Source of the DNA: Halichondria panicea
Lineage: Eukaryota > Porifera > Demospongiae > Suberitida > Halichondriidae
NCBI RefSeq assembly: GCF_963675165.1
Contig: NC_087377.1
Location: forward strand, 13,450,198 to 13,514,197
Reading direction: 5' to 3'
DNA length: 64,000 nucleotides
The notes beneath the pieces were generated by a model. That model worked only from the letters and a program-made list of their open reading frames with translations, was not told the origin of the DNA and searched no databases. The position numbers and the translations under genes are program-made. Of the stretch, positions 45,309 to 57,219 are shown in pieces. Position 1 is the first letter of the stretch. The number at the start of each line of letters is the position of its first letter.

Positions 45309-46559
45309 AGCCATTCAGTTGACATCCAGCAGTGGTGATGGTGCGGCATGTCCAAATGACCCTGTTGTCTTCACCTGCTCTGTTAGTGGAACTGTTCTAT
45401 AATGGATAGCTGATCCTCCACCTGGCTATGTCGTATCTGGGCAGGTGAGACAACTTTTATTCTCTATTTCTGGTACTTTACTGCCTGCTGGAGTTGAAGC
45501 CTGCACTAGTAGGATCAACACTAAGCTTCACGTGCATGCAATGAAGAGACGGTACCAGCAAGAGTAATGGACGATGGTTACCTGACCCCACCAGATATAA
45601 CTGTCCCTCAGGTTAAGTAGATCACTTTCATGACTGTTACTATCTGCCCCCTTCCTTAGAGGTCACCTGTGGGCCTCCTGTCGCACCTTCCAGAGGCAGT
45701 GTGGACGTTAAGGGCCAGACATCACCCTTTTTGATGGACTCAGTGATAAACTTTCGTTGTGACACGGGACTTTTCCAGCTGGTGATATGTCCAGTACATG
45801 TGACAGTGTAGGAGGAGTGGGAAGTTGGAGACCAGACACTAATATCATTTGCAGAGACATACCTGGTGAGCATACCGTTAACTAATAATATTATTTGCAG
45901 AGACATACCTGGTGAGCGTACCGTTAACTAATAATATTATTTGCAGAGACATACCTGGTGAGCATACCGTTAACTATAGTATAATTATAGTTATGTTGCA
46001 TTTCACCACAGTCAACTGCTCTCTACCCAAGAAACCATCCAACGGTATTATTATTGTGGACTATGTGCTGTTGAACGAGACAGTATTGGAGGGAACAGTG
46101 CTGACTTACCAGTGTGACAATGGACTCTCACTGACTGGACCCAACAACGTCACTTGCACCAATGCTGGAGTCTGGAGCACTGAGCCTGAGGCAATCATGT
46201 GTGTGTCACCAACTGAAGGTGAAGGCAATCATGTGTGTACTTGAATGTGAGTTATGGTTTGTAATCTCATATAATACCTCGATTTTACAGGTCCTACTGC
46301 CACCTCCCTATCCATTGGTGTAGTTGCTGCTATCAGGGTAATTATTACTTTCTTTGTTGCTGCCATTCTTGGATTCCTCACTGGACTCCAAGTGATGCAT
46401 GTTTTCTCTCGTAAGAAGGCGGTGTACTTCCCGGCAACTGAAGGACAAGCTAACGTAGGACCCACTGCACAGCCAGCTGGTCCGGTTTATGAGGAGGTGT
46501 CACCTAAAGAGGAGATGAAACTAAACACTAACCAGGCGTATGGACCAGTGGGACTGTGA
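45309..46559 (+). pseudogene. gene F: broken type I receptor with B/C-type tail
   Basis: The Ig exon (from 45310, IQLTSSSGDGAACPNDPVV, FTCSVSG) has TAA just before WIA. A CCP fragment (about 45500-45612) and a second CCP (45661-45871; VTCGPPVAPSRGSVDV, INFRCDTGLF) are frameshifted. The third CCP exon (46012-46218; NCSLPKKPSNG, YQCDNGLSLTGPN) and the last exon (46291-46559) are intact and in frame with each other. No signal-peptide exon was found. The tail (KKAVYFPATEGQANVGPT, VYEEV, NQAYGPVGL) resembles B and C although the CCPs are type I. A 46-base triplication lies between the damaged and intact halves. Dead as a full receptor; a shorter membrane product is conceivable. Confidence 0.8.
45841..45980. 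repeat. 46-bp unit repeated three times, each with splice-like borders
   Basis: GCAGAGACATACCTGGTGAG recurs at 45851, 45897 and 45943, exactly 46 bases apart. Each copy has an acceptor-like ATTATTTGCAG and a donor-like GTGAGC around 11 exon-like bases. Confidence 0.85.
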
Positions 46560-47089
46560 ACTGTGCATTTTGTTTTCGACCCAACGTATACATTGTCGTT
46601 CAGAATACATGTATAATTATAGCTAGCTTTAAGGTATAGTTGAGTTATACATCTGTTTATTAAAACTATCACATGTTTTGTATCAGTATTAAAATTAAAA
46701 TAAGCAACAATTAAGAGAAGTCAAACTTGTCCTAAAGGAAGTGAATCACACAGCACATACATAAATATTGGTACTGAAACAGCATAATAATTATTATCAT
46801 GAAGTTAGGATAATTAAGTGACTGCATGTATGTACATGTGAAACCTCCAGGTTTCAATATACATGTAGATCTATATGCTTTATGAGTCCATTTTGCAATT
46901 TGTACGTATGTTTGTTTGTCATGGACCACCGGCACACGATAGTATTTGTTTTTGGGACTCGAGATCCGCAAATTCCGGCTACGTGATTTTATTGCGCATG
47001 CATGTGCACAATTAGCGCTATAAATATTATGTTAAATGAAAGTAAAATTTTGGATCTGAGTAAGCCAGTATATATTCCTCAGAGGGCTC

Positions 47090-47290
47090 TGTTGCTGTGT
47101 GTCCCACACCATATCATGTGTTTTAACCACATCACCAACACACCTCCTGTCACGATTCATGGATCAATGCAATGCTCACTTTCAGTTACTTGCCATGGAG
47201 ACAGGAATGAAGAACCTCGGCAGTATAGTGGGTGGTCCCATAACACTGGGACTTTTGATTCACTGCTATACATTATCATCTATTCATCTC
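47090..47290 (+). pseudogene. isolated relic of a type I first CCP exon
   Basis: GTGTGTCCCACACC...ATCACCAACACACCTCCTGTCACG...TGGATCAATGC matches exon 4 of genes A and E (NTPPVTI, GGSM, then GWS-like and GTFD-like pieces) with several indels. No neighbouring receptor exons remain. It lies just before the copy 2 segment. Confidence 0.7.
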
Positions 47291-47338
47291 CAGGTGGCAG
47301 TGCTGCCTTTGGACCTATAGTTGGAAGTGTTGTTAGCG

Positions 47339-47373
<35 letters not shown>

Positions 47374-48153
47374 TATTCTAGCTGCAACTGCCCAACGGCT
47401 GCAATAAACAAAAAATAACAGGCCAGTCACGTTCTTGATTCGTAGATTTGCAAACTAAAGCTTCTTTCTCGAGTTATGGCTAGTCTCGCAGAAGCCAGAT
47501 GGGTCTGGCCAATTTCACCGTACAGAGTTGTTTTGTCTGTGCCATAAATATAGTGGTGCTCGAAGTAGGCTAGCTGAATAAGTGTTTGTATAAGCCGGCT
47601 GTGAAACCACACTGTCGACACACAGCTGCACCTTCTAGCTAATAGAATTATGTGGTTTCGCACATTGTTATTCTAACCACTGACCATTAACCACTACAAA
47701 CGGTCCACTGCATGCATATGTAGATACAATTATCTGTTAGCTACAAGCACCAAAAGAGCTGAAAGCTGCATGCAGTACTGGAGGAAAATGCTTATATAGA
47801 GGCCATTCCATGAAATATAAAGTGCCTCGAACATTTCGCGCTATACAGTACTTATTAAAACTTCTACATTGTAGATCTATACTAGTATAGCTAGCTACAT
47901 GCTAGTTCAATCCTTGAAGATCATTCATCAAGCCATCCATATCAGATAGACTTCTGTGATGCTCTTCTATATTAAATGTGTGTGCGTTCAATTGCAAACA
48001 ATAAAGCAAACTAATTATACCTCTTCTTGAGCGAAAGCAAATCATGGCGAGGGGCATTAGATCTAGCCCAGCGCAGTTTGCAACACTCGTTATTCTAGCA
48101 TTTTGTTTGTTTTATAGTTGTGTATAATTGTTGACTTCTTCAACATTTACATA

Positions 48154-48355
48154 CCGTATAGCGGGTAATTTTCGGGGGACAAAATATTTGTGGTTCAGCA
48201 ATATTGAGACATTTCGTGGGTAATATTTTCGTGGTTGTGGCTTGGATTGTAGGTAAAGGTAGGCAAGGTCGCTTCATTTGTGGGTAAAATATTCGTGGTC
48301 AGACCTCCAACCACAAAAACCATGAATATTTTGCCCCACGAAAATTACCCTATTC
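48154..48355. mobile_element. MITE of the CCGTATAGCGGGTAA family upstream of gene E
   Basis: CCGTATAGCGGGTAATTTTC next to TA at the left; CACGAAAATTACCC at the right. The matching position upstream of gene A (about 2310) has no such insert. Confidence 0.75.
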
Positions 48356-48450
48356 TGATGTGGTATTTCTGACTTCCTCAACAGAGGGTATTATCATATT
48401 ATAGGTGATCAATAAAGTTGTTGTGTTGTATAGGCTAGCTAGCTCCTGCA

Positions 48451-51405
48451 ATGCAAGTACAGACAGTTATTATTATCAGCATCCAGCTGTTTTCTCTTGC
48501 TGCAGGTAAGTTATAATACATATAGAACTGATCTGTACATGCATATATAAATTATGTTCACTGGAACACACAATTGTTTCAGCCACATTGACCACCATCC
48601 CCACTGTGGCCTGTCCTGGTGACACTGTTACCTTCACCTGTACTCTGCCTGGTACTCTCATACGATGGGACGTCACTCCACCACAAGGTGCCCGATTCAG
48701 TATATCTTTAAGGACCAGCAACACTGATGAGACACGAGCTAATCCAGCATTCCGAGGTGTTCTCACTGACTCCAATGGAGCAATGCTCACTGCCACTCTC
48801 ACCTCACTGTCTGAGGCCTCCACTGTGGAAGGTACTATGGTGGAGTGTGTGGGAGTGAGCTCACGAGAGGGTCCTCTCACTATCACTGTGGCTGGTGAGT
48901 TTTTTGTTTGTAACATAACAGCTAGTGCCGACAAGTATCATACACCCACAGATCCACCCTCTCCTCCACTCAATGCAAGAGTATCCTCCACTTTAAATCA
49001 ACCCAGCTCCTCTAATATCACTCTGTACTGGGACCCTCCCTCCTTTACTGGTGGTGTGTCTGTCAGCTATGTCCTCACTATCTCCCCAACACCTCTCTCC
49101 AAGTCACCAGTCACCGTGGAGACTACCTCAGCACAGATAACTGTCTCCTACAACACACCCTACAATGTGACTATCAGAGCTATCAACTGTGTTGGAATGA
49201 GTGAAAGTTCAATTGTGGATATGAGTAAGCTAATGTACTCCTTCATACAACATTGACGTACTAGCAGTAGCTCCTTTTCTGTAAAACAGTTGTGTGCCCC
49301 ACACTGTCTACTGCTGCTGGTGTGACCATCACCAACACACCTCCTGTCACTATTGGTGGATCCATGCTCACCTTCACTTGTAGTGGAGACAGTGAAGTGA
49401 TAACCTCAACCTGTGGCAGTAGTGGGTGGTCTCCTGACCCTGGGACCTTTGACTGTGGCACCCCAGTTACAGGTATCATACATGCATGGGCAATTAACTC
49501 TCTAAAAGGAATGTTGATCTCATACATTAGATCCCCCAGTCACCTGTGGCTCCCCAGCTGTACCATCTAGAGGTAGTGTGGACATCAGTGGTGGGACACC
49601 ACCCTTCTCACTGGGTTCAGAGGTCATCTATCGCTGTGATGAGGGACTGTTCCCCCCTGATGTGAGGACCAGTACATGCACTGATGTGGAGGGTAGGGGA
49701 GAGTGGGTGGAGAATCCTAGGAGCTTGGTGTGCAGGGAGAGGCCAGGTATAGTCTACATCAATTTTTCTGTTCATTTTTGCTGTGTCTATAAGTAAACGT
49801 ACTGCACTGTACCTGTCATACCACCGGTGCTATATAGTATATCCTATGTACGTTGCATTTCACCACAGTCAACTGCTCTTTACCCTCGGAGCCATCCAAC
49901 GGAACTATAGTGGACTATGAGAGGTTGAATGAGACAGTGTTTGAGGGAACAGTGCTGACTTACCAGTGTGGCAATGGATTCTCACTGACTAGACCCAACA
50001 CCATCACTTGCACTAATGCTGGAGTCTGGAGCACTGAGCCTGAGGCAATAATGTGTGTGTCACCAACTGAAGGTGAGGGTTATTAACCTGAGGCACATAG
50101 GCAACCATGGGAGTTACGAGTTACGGTAATCCCTAGGTTTGTTGTCTGTGTTTTTAAGTCTGCTCATCTGGTTGCCATAGCGCCTTTATTTACAGTACGG
50201 ATAGCCTCAACGTAACAAGTTATAATTAGTGGCATGCATGTTGTGACCTTGATTGAAAGCAAGCAAGAAGGTGTATACAATATGTGGCTAAATGTGGCTT
50301 TAATTTGAGGCACGCCATTATTTACTTATTTTTCACAGGAAGAATTCTTTGCTGGCTCTACTGTGAGCCTATACTCTGGTCCTATGCATTGCATGTCAGG
50401 TGCCCTATATATACATGTACTTGTATAACACTCTAGGCCTCGATTTTTGCTAGCTGTGATCCTAATGGTCCGGGACTCCCATTCATTTTCAGGGTTTATT
50501 TCAGCGTGCTAGTCTTAGCGGGTGATATTTCACCTGCTTAAAATGTTCTGTCACCCATTTGGAGCATGTAAATTTTGTACCTATCATCCCTCAATTGCAA
50601 TTAAATTTCCTATTTAGTAACTTGTAACAACAATGTGCATTATCCCTAACAATGTGTTTGCTTAGTCACAATCAGTAACCACGATGATGTTACATCATGT
50701 AGCTGGTACATTGTATATCCGAGTAATCATTGTGAATTTCTCCTTTAGTGGCGGCCAGCCACTCAGGAGTCAGGAGTCAGGGGCTAATGCCCCCAGCCCA
50801 TGTTTTGTCCCTGAAATTTGGCTGGGGAAGTTGGCACCTATGCAAATGGCTCATCCGCCAAATATTTATTCTAGTTAAACATTAATTATTTGTATAATTA
50901 TTTTATTACTTGTTTTGCCAGCGAGGATCAATAATTATAAAAACCTAAATTAGATCTAGTACTGGTAATTATCCTTGCTAGAACACAATTAGTTAGATCG
51001 CAAGAGGTCAATTTTTCTGCTGATTTGGTTCACCCCAAAATATTCTAGTAACAGTACAACACAGTGTATACTCTGGGTGTGGTATACAACTGCCTCAGGC
51101 TTCTATCTCAATATTAATTTTATTGCCAATCCTTCACAGCTCCGACTGCTGCCACCCTATCAACTGGTGTAACTCTTGCCATCAGTGTTACTAGTACTTT
51201 CGTTGCATCTACTATCCTTGGATTTCTCGCTGGACTCCTAGTGATGTACTCATTCACGCGTAAGAAGGCAGTGTACTTCACAAGAAAAACAGCATTATCT
51301 GTTGTAGAACCCACTAAACCAGTTGAACCTGTTTATGAGGAGGTGTCACCCAAAGAGGAGATTGAACTGAACACTAACCAGGCGTATGGACCATTAGGAC
51401 TGTGA
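48451..51405 (+). CDS. gene E: Ig-FN3-CCP3 transmembrane receptor, type I
   Basis: Seven exons join in frame to 502 aa: 48451-48505, 48583-48894, 48952-49224, 49290-49472, 49531-49746, 49869-50072 and 51140-51405. All introns are phase 1. They encode a signal peptide (VIIISIQLFSLAA), an Ig-like domain with Cys-Trp-Cys (CPGDTVTFTCTLPGTLIRWD, VECVG), FN3 (LYWDPPSFTGG), three CCPs, a membrane helix (STFVASTILGFLAGLLVMYS) and a tail with KKAVYFTRK, VYEEV and NQAYGPLGL. It is the close duplicate of A but with an intact GTFDC in the first CCP and a normal Leu terminus. The Ig exon is the most changed exon between the two copies (for example LIRWDVTPPQGA here against FIQWAIMQGN in A). AATAAA at 51635. 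Confidence 0.92.
50906..51051. mobile_element. TTACTAG-family MITE in intron 6 of gene E
   Basis: Same insertion as 4901-5053 in the duplicated segment. Confidence 0.7.
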
Positions 51406-51634
51406 ATTAAACTTTGTGCTACTAACTTTTGAACTATCATTATGCATATAATTATGTTTTCTAGCCAGTATTATAAGTGTTTCACCTGCTATATAGTTTG
51501 CTAACCATTTACTTCAATCATAATTATAATAACATAATAATGTTTGTTAATAAAAAAAAATAATATATATGCGCAACATTGAGGGAAGTTATAGTTACTG
51601 TTCTGTCAAACCTGTCCAGATACCTGCAGTTAAT

Positions 51635-51640
51635 AATAAA
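51635..51640 (+). terminator. probable poly(A) signal of gene E
   Basis: AATAAA about 230 bases after the stop, at the position matching the gene A signal. Confidence 0.55.
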
Positions 51641-52885
51641 GGAAGTGCATCATAGCAATTAAATACATCTGCCATATGAAGTTAGGAAAGTAAGTGTAAA
51701 ATATTGGTTTGTTATAAGAGACATTCCATGCAAGTCACCACACACAAAATAATGTGCACCCTCTCAGATTTCAACGAAACTTGGCATAAATGATATGTAC
51801 ATACCTTTCGACAATAAATTATATGAATCAGCCACACCCCTCAGAGAGGAACATCTGAGTACTCTCTAAGTAATGTCATGTCACAATGGAATGTATTACA
51901 ATGTACACTGTACAAGCTGACAAAACCATAAAAGCATGATTATTATAACAGTGCCACATCCGCTATCTGTTTAGCCACAACATTTGCTTGCTGCTCAACT
52001 GCAGGTAACGTTTCATTATTTGCTGCCTCCTATTCAAGTCACCTGATACTTGTGAGCAATCTCATTGGTCAGACAGTCTCGTTTAGGAAGGGCAACTGAT
52101 TCATGAGACACACGTTGCCAATTTTATCCCCATAATAATGTAATATGGCTTCTTAGTTCATAGAACACATTAACTTTTGATGATTCAGATAAAAACTGAT
52201 TAATTCACCGTACTCCTTATGATAATATTATAGTCTTTCAGATGACACGTTTAAAGGGGGTGGGCACTCAAAAGGTTAAAGGGTCAAAGCTTATTGTTGT
52301 AACATTTAATTACTCAAAAATGGCGTCTTTAGTTACTATTGTCCGCCTCAGTTTACAACTTAATTTCGTGATGGGATCAGAAGATATGGACATTGAAATA
52401 TAAAAGAGAACTGCAGTTATTGACACGACTGGGTTATTCCATAAGAATTGCCTATAGCTAAAGGGTGACCTTTCAGAATTCTCCGAAGCATCACGTATAG
52501 ATAGAGCTAATAATTAACACACATAACAATTTAAGGTTATTATAATTATTGCTTCTGAGATAAGGCCACCTCTTAAAAAAGAAAAACAACTTATGATTAG
52601 AGTGTTTCCAGAGTGTATTCTTGTAGCTTACGTAACAACTAGGGTTTCACAATGTTGTGTGGCCAGATTATGGGATAACATTTAGCAATTTGGTTTGATT
52701 GAAAGGTATACTGTACAGCGGATAATTTTCGTTGGTGCAATTTTCATACAAACTACCTATTTGTATTCGTACAGGTCAGGATGGTGACGTGATGAAAGTT
52801 TTAATTTTTGTAGCCACTGATACGAAAATTTCCACCATACAAAAATAACTATAAGGTAATTGGCAGAAATTATGCTCTATAGCAT

Positions 52886-53392
52886 CATAGATAGAGTAGA
52901 AGAGGGATTGGAAACGGAAGTACCCTCGAAGTACCATCTGTGTATCTCCGCGGTTTTAATCGAGGATTACTTTTTAACACGAGGGCTAAACATGAATAAT
53001 TCATGAGAATTGTTTTGCTCTCTGTAAGAAGTCCACGAGCAGTTCTGCTGCTAAACATCAACTTTCTCTAATACTTGAGGCCATTTGGGACACAGCTATA
53101 TCAAAGGTACTATAGAAACACAAACATGAAAAAGCGCTCTGTGTACCTCTAGCTACTTCACGACAATCGAGATTATATTTTCTTTGTTTCCAATTGATAC
53201 CTACTATCAGGGGGCATGTGATTCAGTAATGGGGGTAGCTCTGAGATGTACGCTTTGGACACAATAAGTTTCCCGGGCTTTTGCGGGAGTTATGAAGAGA
53301 TACACGGATGGTCCCAGAGCCACTACGTAGACTTCATTGTAAAACATCACGTGAATCACTTCCGTTTCCAATCCCTCTCTACTCTATCTATG
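52886..53392. mobile_element. 507-bp CATAGAT-type MITE, duplicate of 6858-7365
   Basis: Same TIRs and the same ATAGCAT flanks (52879-52885 and 53393-53399). It arrived here by segmental duplication, not by a new insertion. Confidence 0.85.
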
Positions 53393-53789
53393 ATAGCATA
53401 TAGGTGGCCGAGTCACCAACATTTTGGTGAATTTTGAAGCACTCGTAAATAATTATGATACATGGGGCTAAAATTGGGTGTGGTTATTAGTATGTATGTT
53501 TTGTTGAAATCTGAGGAGGTGCTCATTTTTTGTGGTGACTAAATTGAGGAATGTCCCATAAACGAAGTAAGTACTTTAGTGACACCAATTCACACAATGT
53601 ACGTGCCGGGTATACAGTGAAAGTTTAGCCTAAGCTGAGTGGGTTTGGCTGTGAGTTAACTTAAGGGTCGTACTGAATGACACAATAAACATACGTGGGT
53701 ACAGTAACAATCGTCCTGTATAAGGAAAGTTGGACTTGAGCCTATGTCAACAGCTGTTCAGATAGTAACACAGTTAAAAATAGCTTTAA

Positions 53790-54395
53790 TGTTACGGTAT
53801 ACTAATTGCTCATGAATAATTCATAAGATATTTATTTTCTTTATTTCTCATCACAACATTATTTTTGTAACTAGCAATGATTATCAATGAAAAGAGAACA
53901 TGAAACAATGCTAGCTATTATTGTAGCTAAAAGTATCTATGTCTTGTAATCCAAGGGAGTGGTGTGAGGTCAGCTGGAAAAAACTGAAAATTTTGGCGTC
54001 AAGTTTTGTTGACTGCATAGCTTCCAGGTTGTCTTTCTGACCAGTATTCGATGCCTAAAGACTTACTGGAGGGCGGCTCGAAGAGATCTTGTTCATAGAG
54101 ACCTTACAGCAAAAAATATATCCTTGTTACTACTCTACAGTCGCCATATTGGCCTACAAAAACAGCTAGAAATGGCAGTAACTTTGTTTCAACTTACTCT
54201 CTTGAGAAAAACTCTTCGAGTCGCCCTGCCCCTTTATTCGTATAATAAGAAACAGCAGAGTATACGGTAAGGAGGGGTTTCCTGATGCTTAGAATTGACG
54301 CCAAGTGACCATTGCCAGATGAGAGCCATTTTACTAGTGTACTGCATTGAACACCCACGCAAATTTGAGCGTGGGTGGAATAGTATACCGTAACC
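53790..54395. mobile_element. 606-bp element with TTAA target duplication
   Basis: TGTTACGGTATACTA at the left and TAGTATACCGTAACC at the right, TTAA on each side (53786-53789 and 54396-54399). HEAT copy 1 has a single TTAA in the same context (AGCTTTAAGTGC, 9300-9303), the unoccupied site. No transposase frame. Confidence 0.85.
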
Positions 54396-57215
54396 TTAAG
54401 TGCTCAATGTACAACAATATTGATTGCCAAGCAGCAGCTTACAAGGTAGAAAAAGATAGAGTGCTGTACAAGTAAAGTACAAGATGGAGATAAGATAAGG
54501 AATGTAGTGGTCACCCACAACTTGATGATCTGTTACAGAACACAAAGACAAAACAAAAAAATACTAGCTAAACTGTAACAGGATTACAAAATACAACCGG
54601 CACAGTCAGTTAGGTCCCATAATACAGTGCAGCTAGTATCTTCAAAGGTTTCTTAATGGGACTTTCATATATACAATCATGTATGCTTGTAGTGTTGTTT
54701 CACACGGTCAGCTAGTGAATAAAGAGCACGACTATTCTCCACACACAATGAAAAGGTAATAATGAGCTGAGCATGCAAACAATTTTGACAGTATACACCT
54801 CAAATTATCAGCACGGCCTATAGTCTGTACAGTATCTCACCATAGGCTTTGGTGACGCTGGTGAGAGCAGCAGCTGTCCCTTGTATAACTGAGGGTATGC
54901 TGTCTTCAAGATTGGCAAGGAACAGTGGGAACAGTTCATCCATGCAGCTACGATCTGAGGAGAGGGGGAAATACTAAAAGTACAACTGATCAGAACTAAA
55001 AAAATACCAGAAGGCAAGTGCTTAATCCAATTGAAACTGATGGATATTGTCATAAGTATGTACACATGTAGTTTAATAGTTAGGGTATGTAATTCTTACC
55101 TACCTCATCTGGGAAGCATCCCAAGAAGTTACCACAGGCCAGACAGGCGGCAAAGGGGTGAGTAAAATAAAGAATAGATGATTTACTTGACTGACACTAA
55201 CCATCTCTCACGGGCTGGCCAGTTATCGTCATGGAAACACTCTAACAGTACACTCTAACAGTACACCTGCATACAGTCTAAGACAATCCTTGCTCACCTG
55301 TGTGTGGGGGAGGGTGGATTCCTAAATATGCTTGGGTACAAGTGAGAAATAACGACAAGGTGCATGTAGTTCGAGTTTAGGGGATATGCAAATCTCAAAT
55401 CAATCAAACAGCTCGTTATTCAGCCAGAGTTTCATCTAGTGGGGGGGGGGGCTGGGGTGAACCTTCTCTCCCAAAATGTGTGTATAATAATGATATCATC
55501 ACAATAGTACTGTCTATGATGTGCAATATGTAACTAGCTCTACTGTGATGCACTAGCATGTAATAGGGGGTGTGGTAAACAAATGTGGGAGTGGACAGAC
55601 ATTTTGCGGTGTGGTAAACCTTCCCCCCCAAACTTTTAATCCTAGATGAAACCCTGTCAGCCAGTACGTAGGTTACTCACCTTAGTGCCCAGCTCTGCAG
55701 TACAGATGCAGGCTGCCTCTCTCACTGCGTGGTTGGCTGCCTGCCTCTGGGAGATGTAGAAGTCCACCTGCACACACACACACATTGACATCACATGCTT
55801 TAATATTATACATAGAATTGCTTCATTAATATTAAATATTGAACATTGTGAGCTAACCTGCTACTAAATATTGCACTACCAGAATCGATCTTAAAATACA
55901 GCTACATGTATTTGACCCACCAAAGAGTGTCGCTCTAAACATAATAACTGGTAGATTTGGTAAAGACTTCAGAATGGATAAGCAATAATCACACTGAGTC
56001 CAAACAGACGGTAAAGACCCACTATACAATAAGTGATATACAGCTTTGGTAAGGTCATACCATTATTTGACAGACATAACTATAGGAGCATGCAGAGCAT
56101 TTTGGGGCGAGTATGTGCGAATTGTGTATCGGAGTTACGTTGTATAATGTATATGATTTTAATGCTAGCCATTTCAATTACAGCAGTATGCTAAAAGAAT
56201 TGAGTGCACAGCCCAACAGGAGGAGCAAGGTTATCACAAGAACTCTTGCTGGATCCAAGTACAAGCAGAACAAATTGATAAAAAAACTTCCAAGTGTGCC
56301 TGTGTGACCTCATGAAATTATTATTGATGATAAAAACAATCTTCTACTTACTAGGAGTTCTAGCAAGTCATCTGCTGCAGGTGGCCTCAAGAGTCTTAGT
56401 TGTGTCTTGTCTGAGCTTCATTGTAGCTAGCTATAGTTGTGCCCATGCACAGCAATTCACGTAAAAGTTGGTAAAAGGTCGTGAGTACAAAAAACAAATA
56501 TCGTGCCGGTCCATGACAGATAGACACACAGACACACAGACAAAATTGCAACGTTGAGCACTAGGTAGGGACTCGTTTCGCTCGCCCTAATTATTTACCG
56601 GTTGAGAGTGTTTCAAAACGAATAGGTGACTTTTTTTATAGCAGTACTACAATTCCATCAACCACATCATCATATGCACTGATTGCTACTAGCTCACCTG
56701 CAATCTCGTAGCTGGTCTTAAGTTCCTTTGCCAGTTGCTCTTCTCTGATCTTATACTGAGATGATCAGCCAGCTCCCTCCAGGTTGGTTGTCCAGAGCAA
56801 CTATTCATCATCCATTAATCAATCACTTCAGTCAAGCAATTAGCATTATCATTGCAACATAAATCTTCAATCTAGTGGAGAAAATGAGATATAATTGAGT
56901 GGGTAGTATGATTAAAAACAACATAACGGCACATGTATCTTATAAAACCATTCAAAGTAGGTAATGAAAAGTCACCACTTTAGGTAAAGACTCTAGAGTG
57001 GACAAGTAATAATCACACTGAGCCAAACAACACAGACGGTAAAGATCTGCTAGGCAATAAACACTACAACAATAAAAGGTCGTAGCTTTGATAAAGGGTC
57101 ATACCATTATTTGATGGACATAATTATTACCAAATGGCTGGTTAGCAGTGTGTGGGTAGGTGTGGTTGTCTCTCTTCTGGAGGGAGGTGGACCAGGAACT
57201 CCCTCGTAGCTGCAG
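54396..57215 (-). pseudogene. HEAT-repeat gene, copy 4 (decayed)
   Basis: Minus-strand exons: about 54838-54960 (DELFPLFLANLEDS then TAAALTSVTKAY, but a stop lies in the upstream part where copy 3 reads SWLDEL); about 55100-55160; about 55205-55300; about 55682-55770 (FYISQSQAANHAVREAAC, open); about 56697-56815 (pieces of the WRELGDHHEELL exon); about 57125-57215 (REFLVHLP-like, shortened). Order agrees with copies 1-3. It is convergent with receptor E. Decayed. Confidence 0.55.
56177..56307 (+). other. possible terminal exon of an unknown gene
   Basis: After a good acceptor (TTTCAATTACAG) the frame reads SMLKELSAQPNRRSKVITR, then TLAGSKYKQNKLIKKL and a stop at 56305-56307. It is basic and open, but nothing upstream supports it and I do not recognise it. 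Confidence 0.2.
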
Positions 57216-57219
57216 GGGG

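Larger units (their letters stand above)
47640..53749. repeat. segmental duplication, copy 2 (contains gene E)
   Basis: Partner of 1780-7724. Differences are small indels and substitutions plus a CCGTATAGCGGG-family MITE at 48154-48355 that copy 1 lacks. Beyond 53749 the sequence jumps to what lies near 9265 in copy 1, so about 1.5 kb of HEAT-gene sequence is missing here relative to copy 1. Confidence 0.9.

Noticed and set aside
47002..47418. 138-residue plus-strand frame
   Set aside because: It mixes a decayed CCP exon relic with a GT microsatellite; frame agreement is accidental.
2407..51405. Canonical ITIM or ITAM in the receptor tails
   Set aside because: Residues before the tyrosines (P-V-Y, Q-A-Y) do not fit the ITIM consensus, and the spacing of about 13 exceeds the usual ITAM spacing of 6-12; only ITAM-like is justified.
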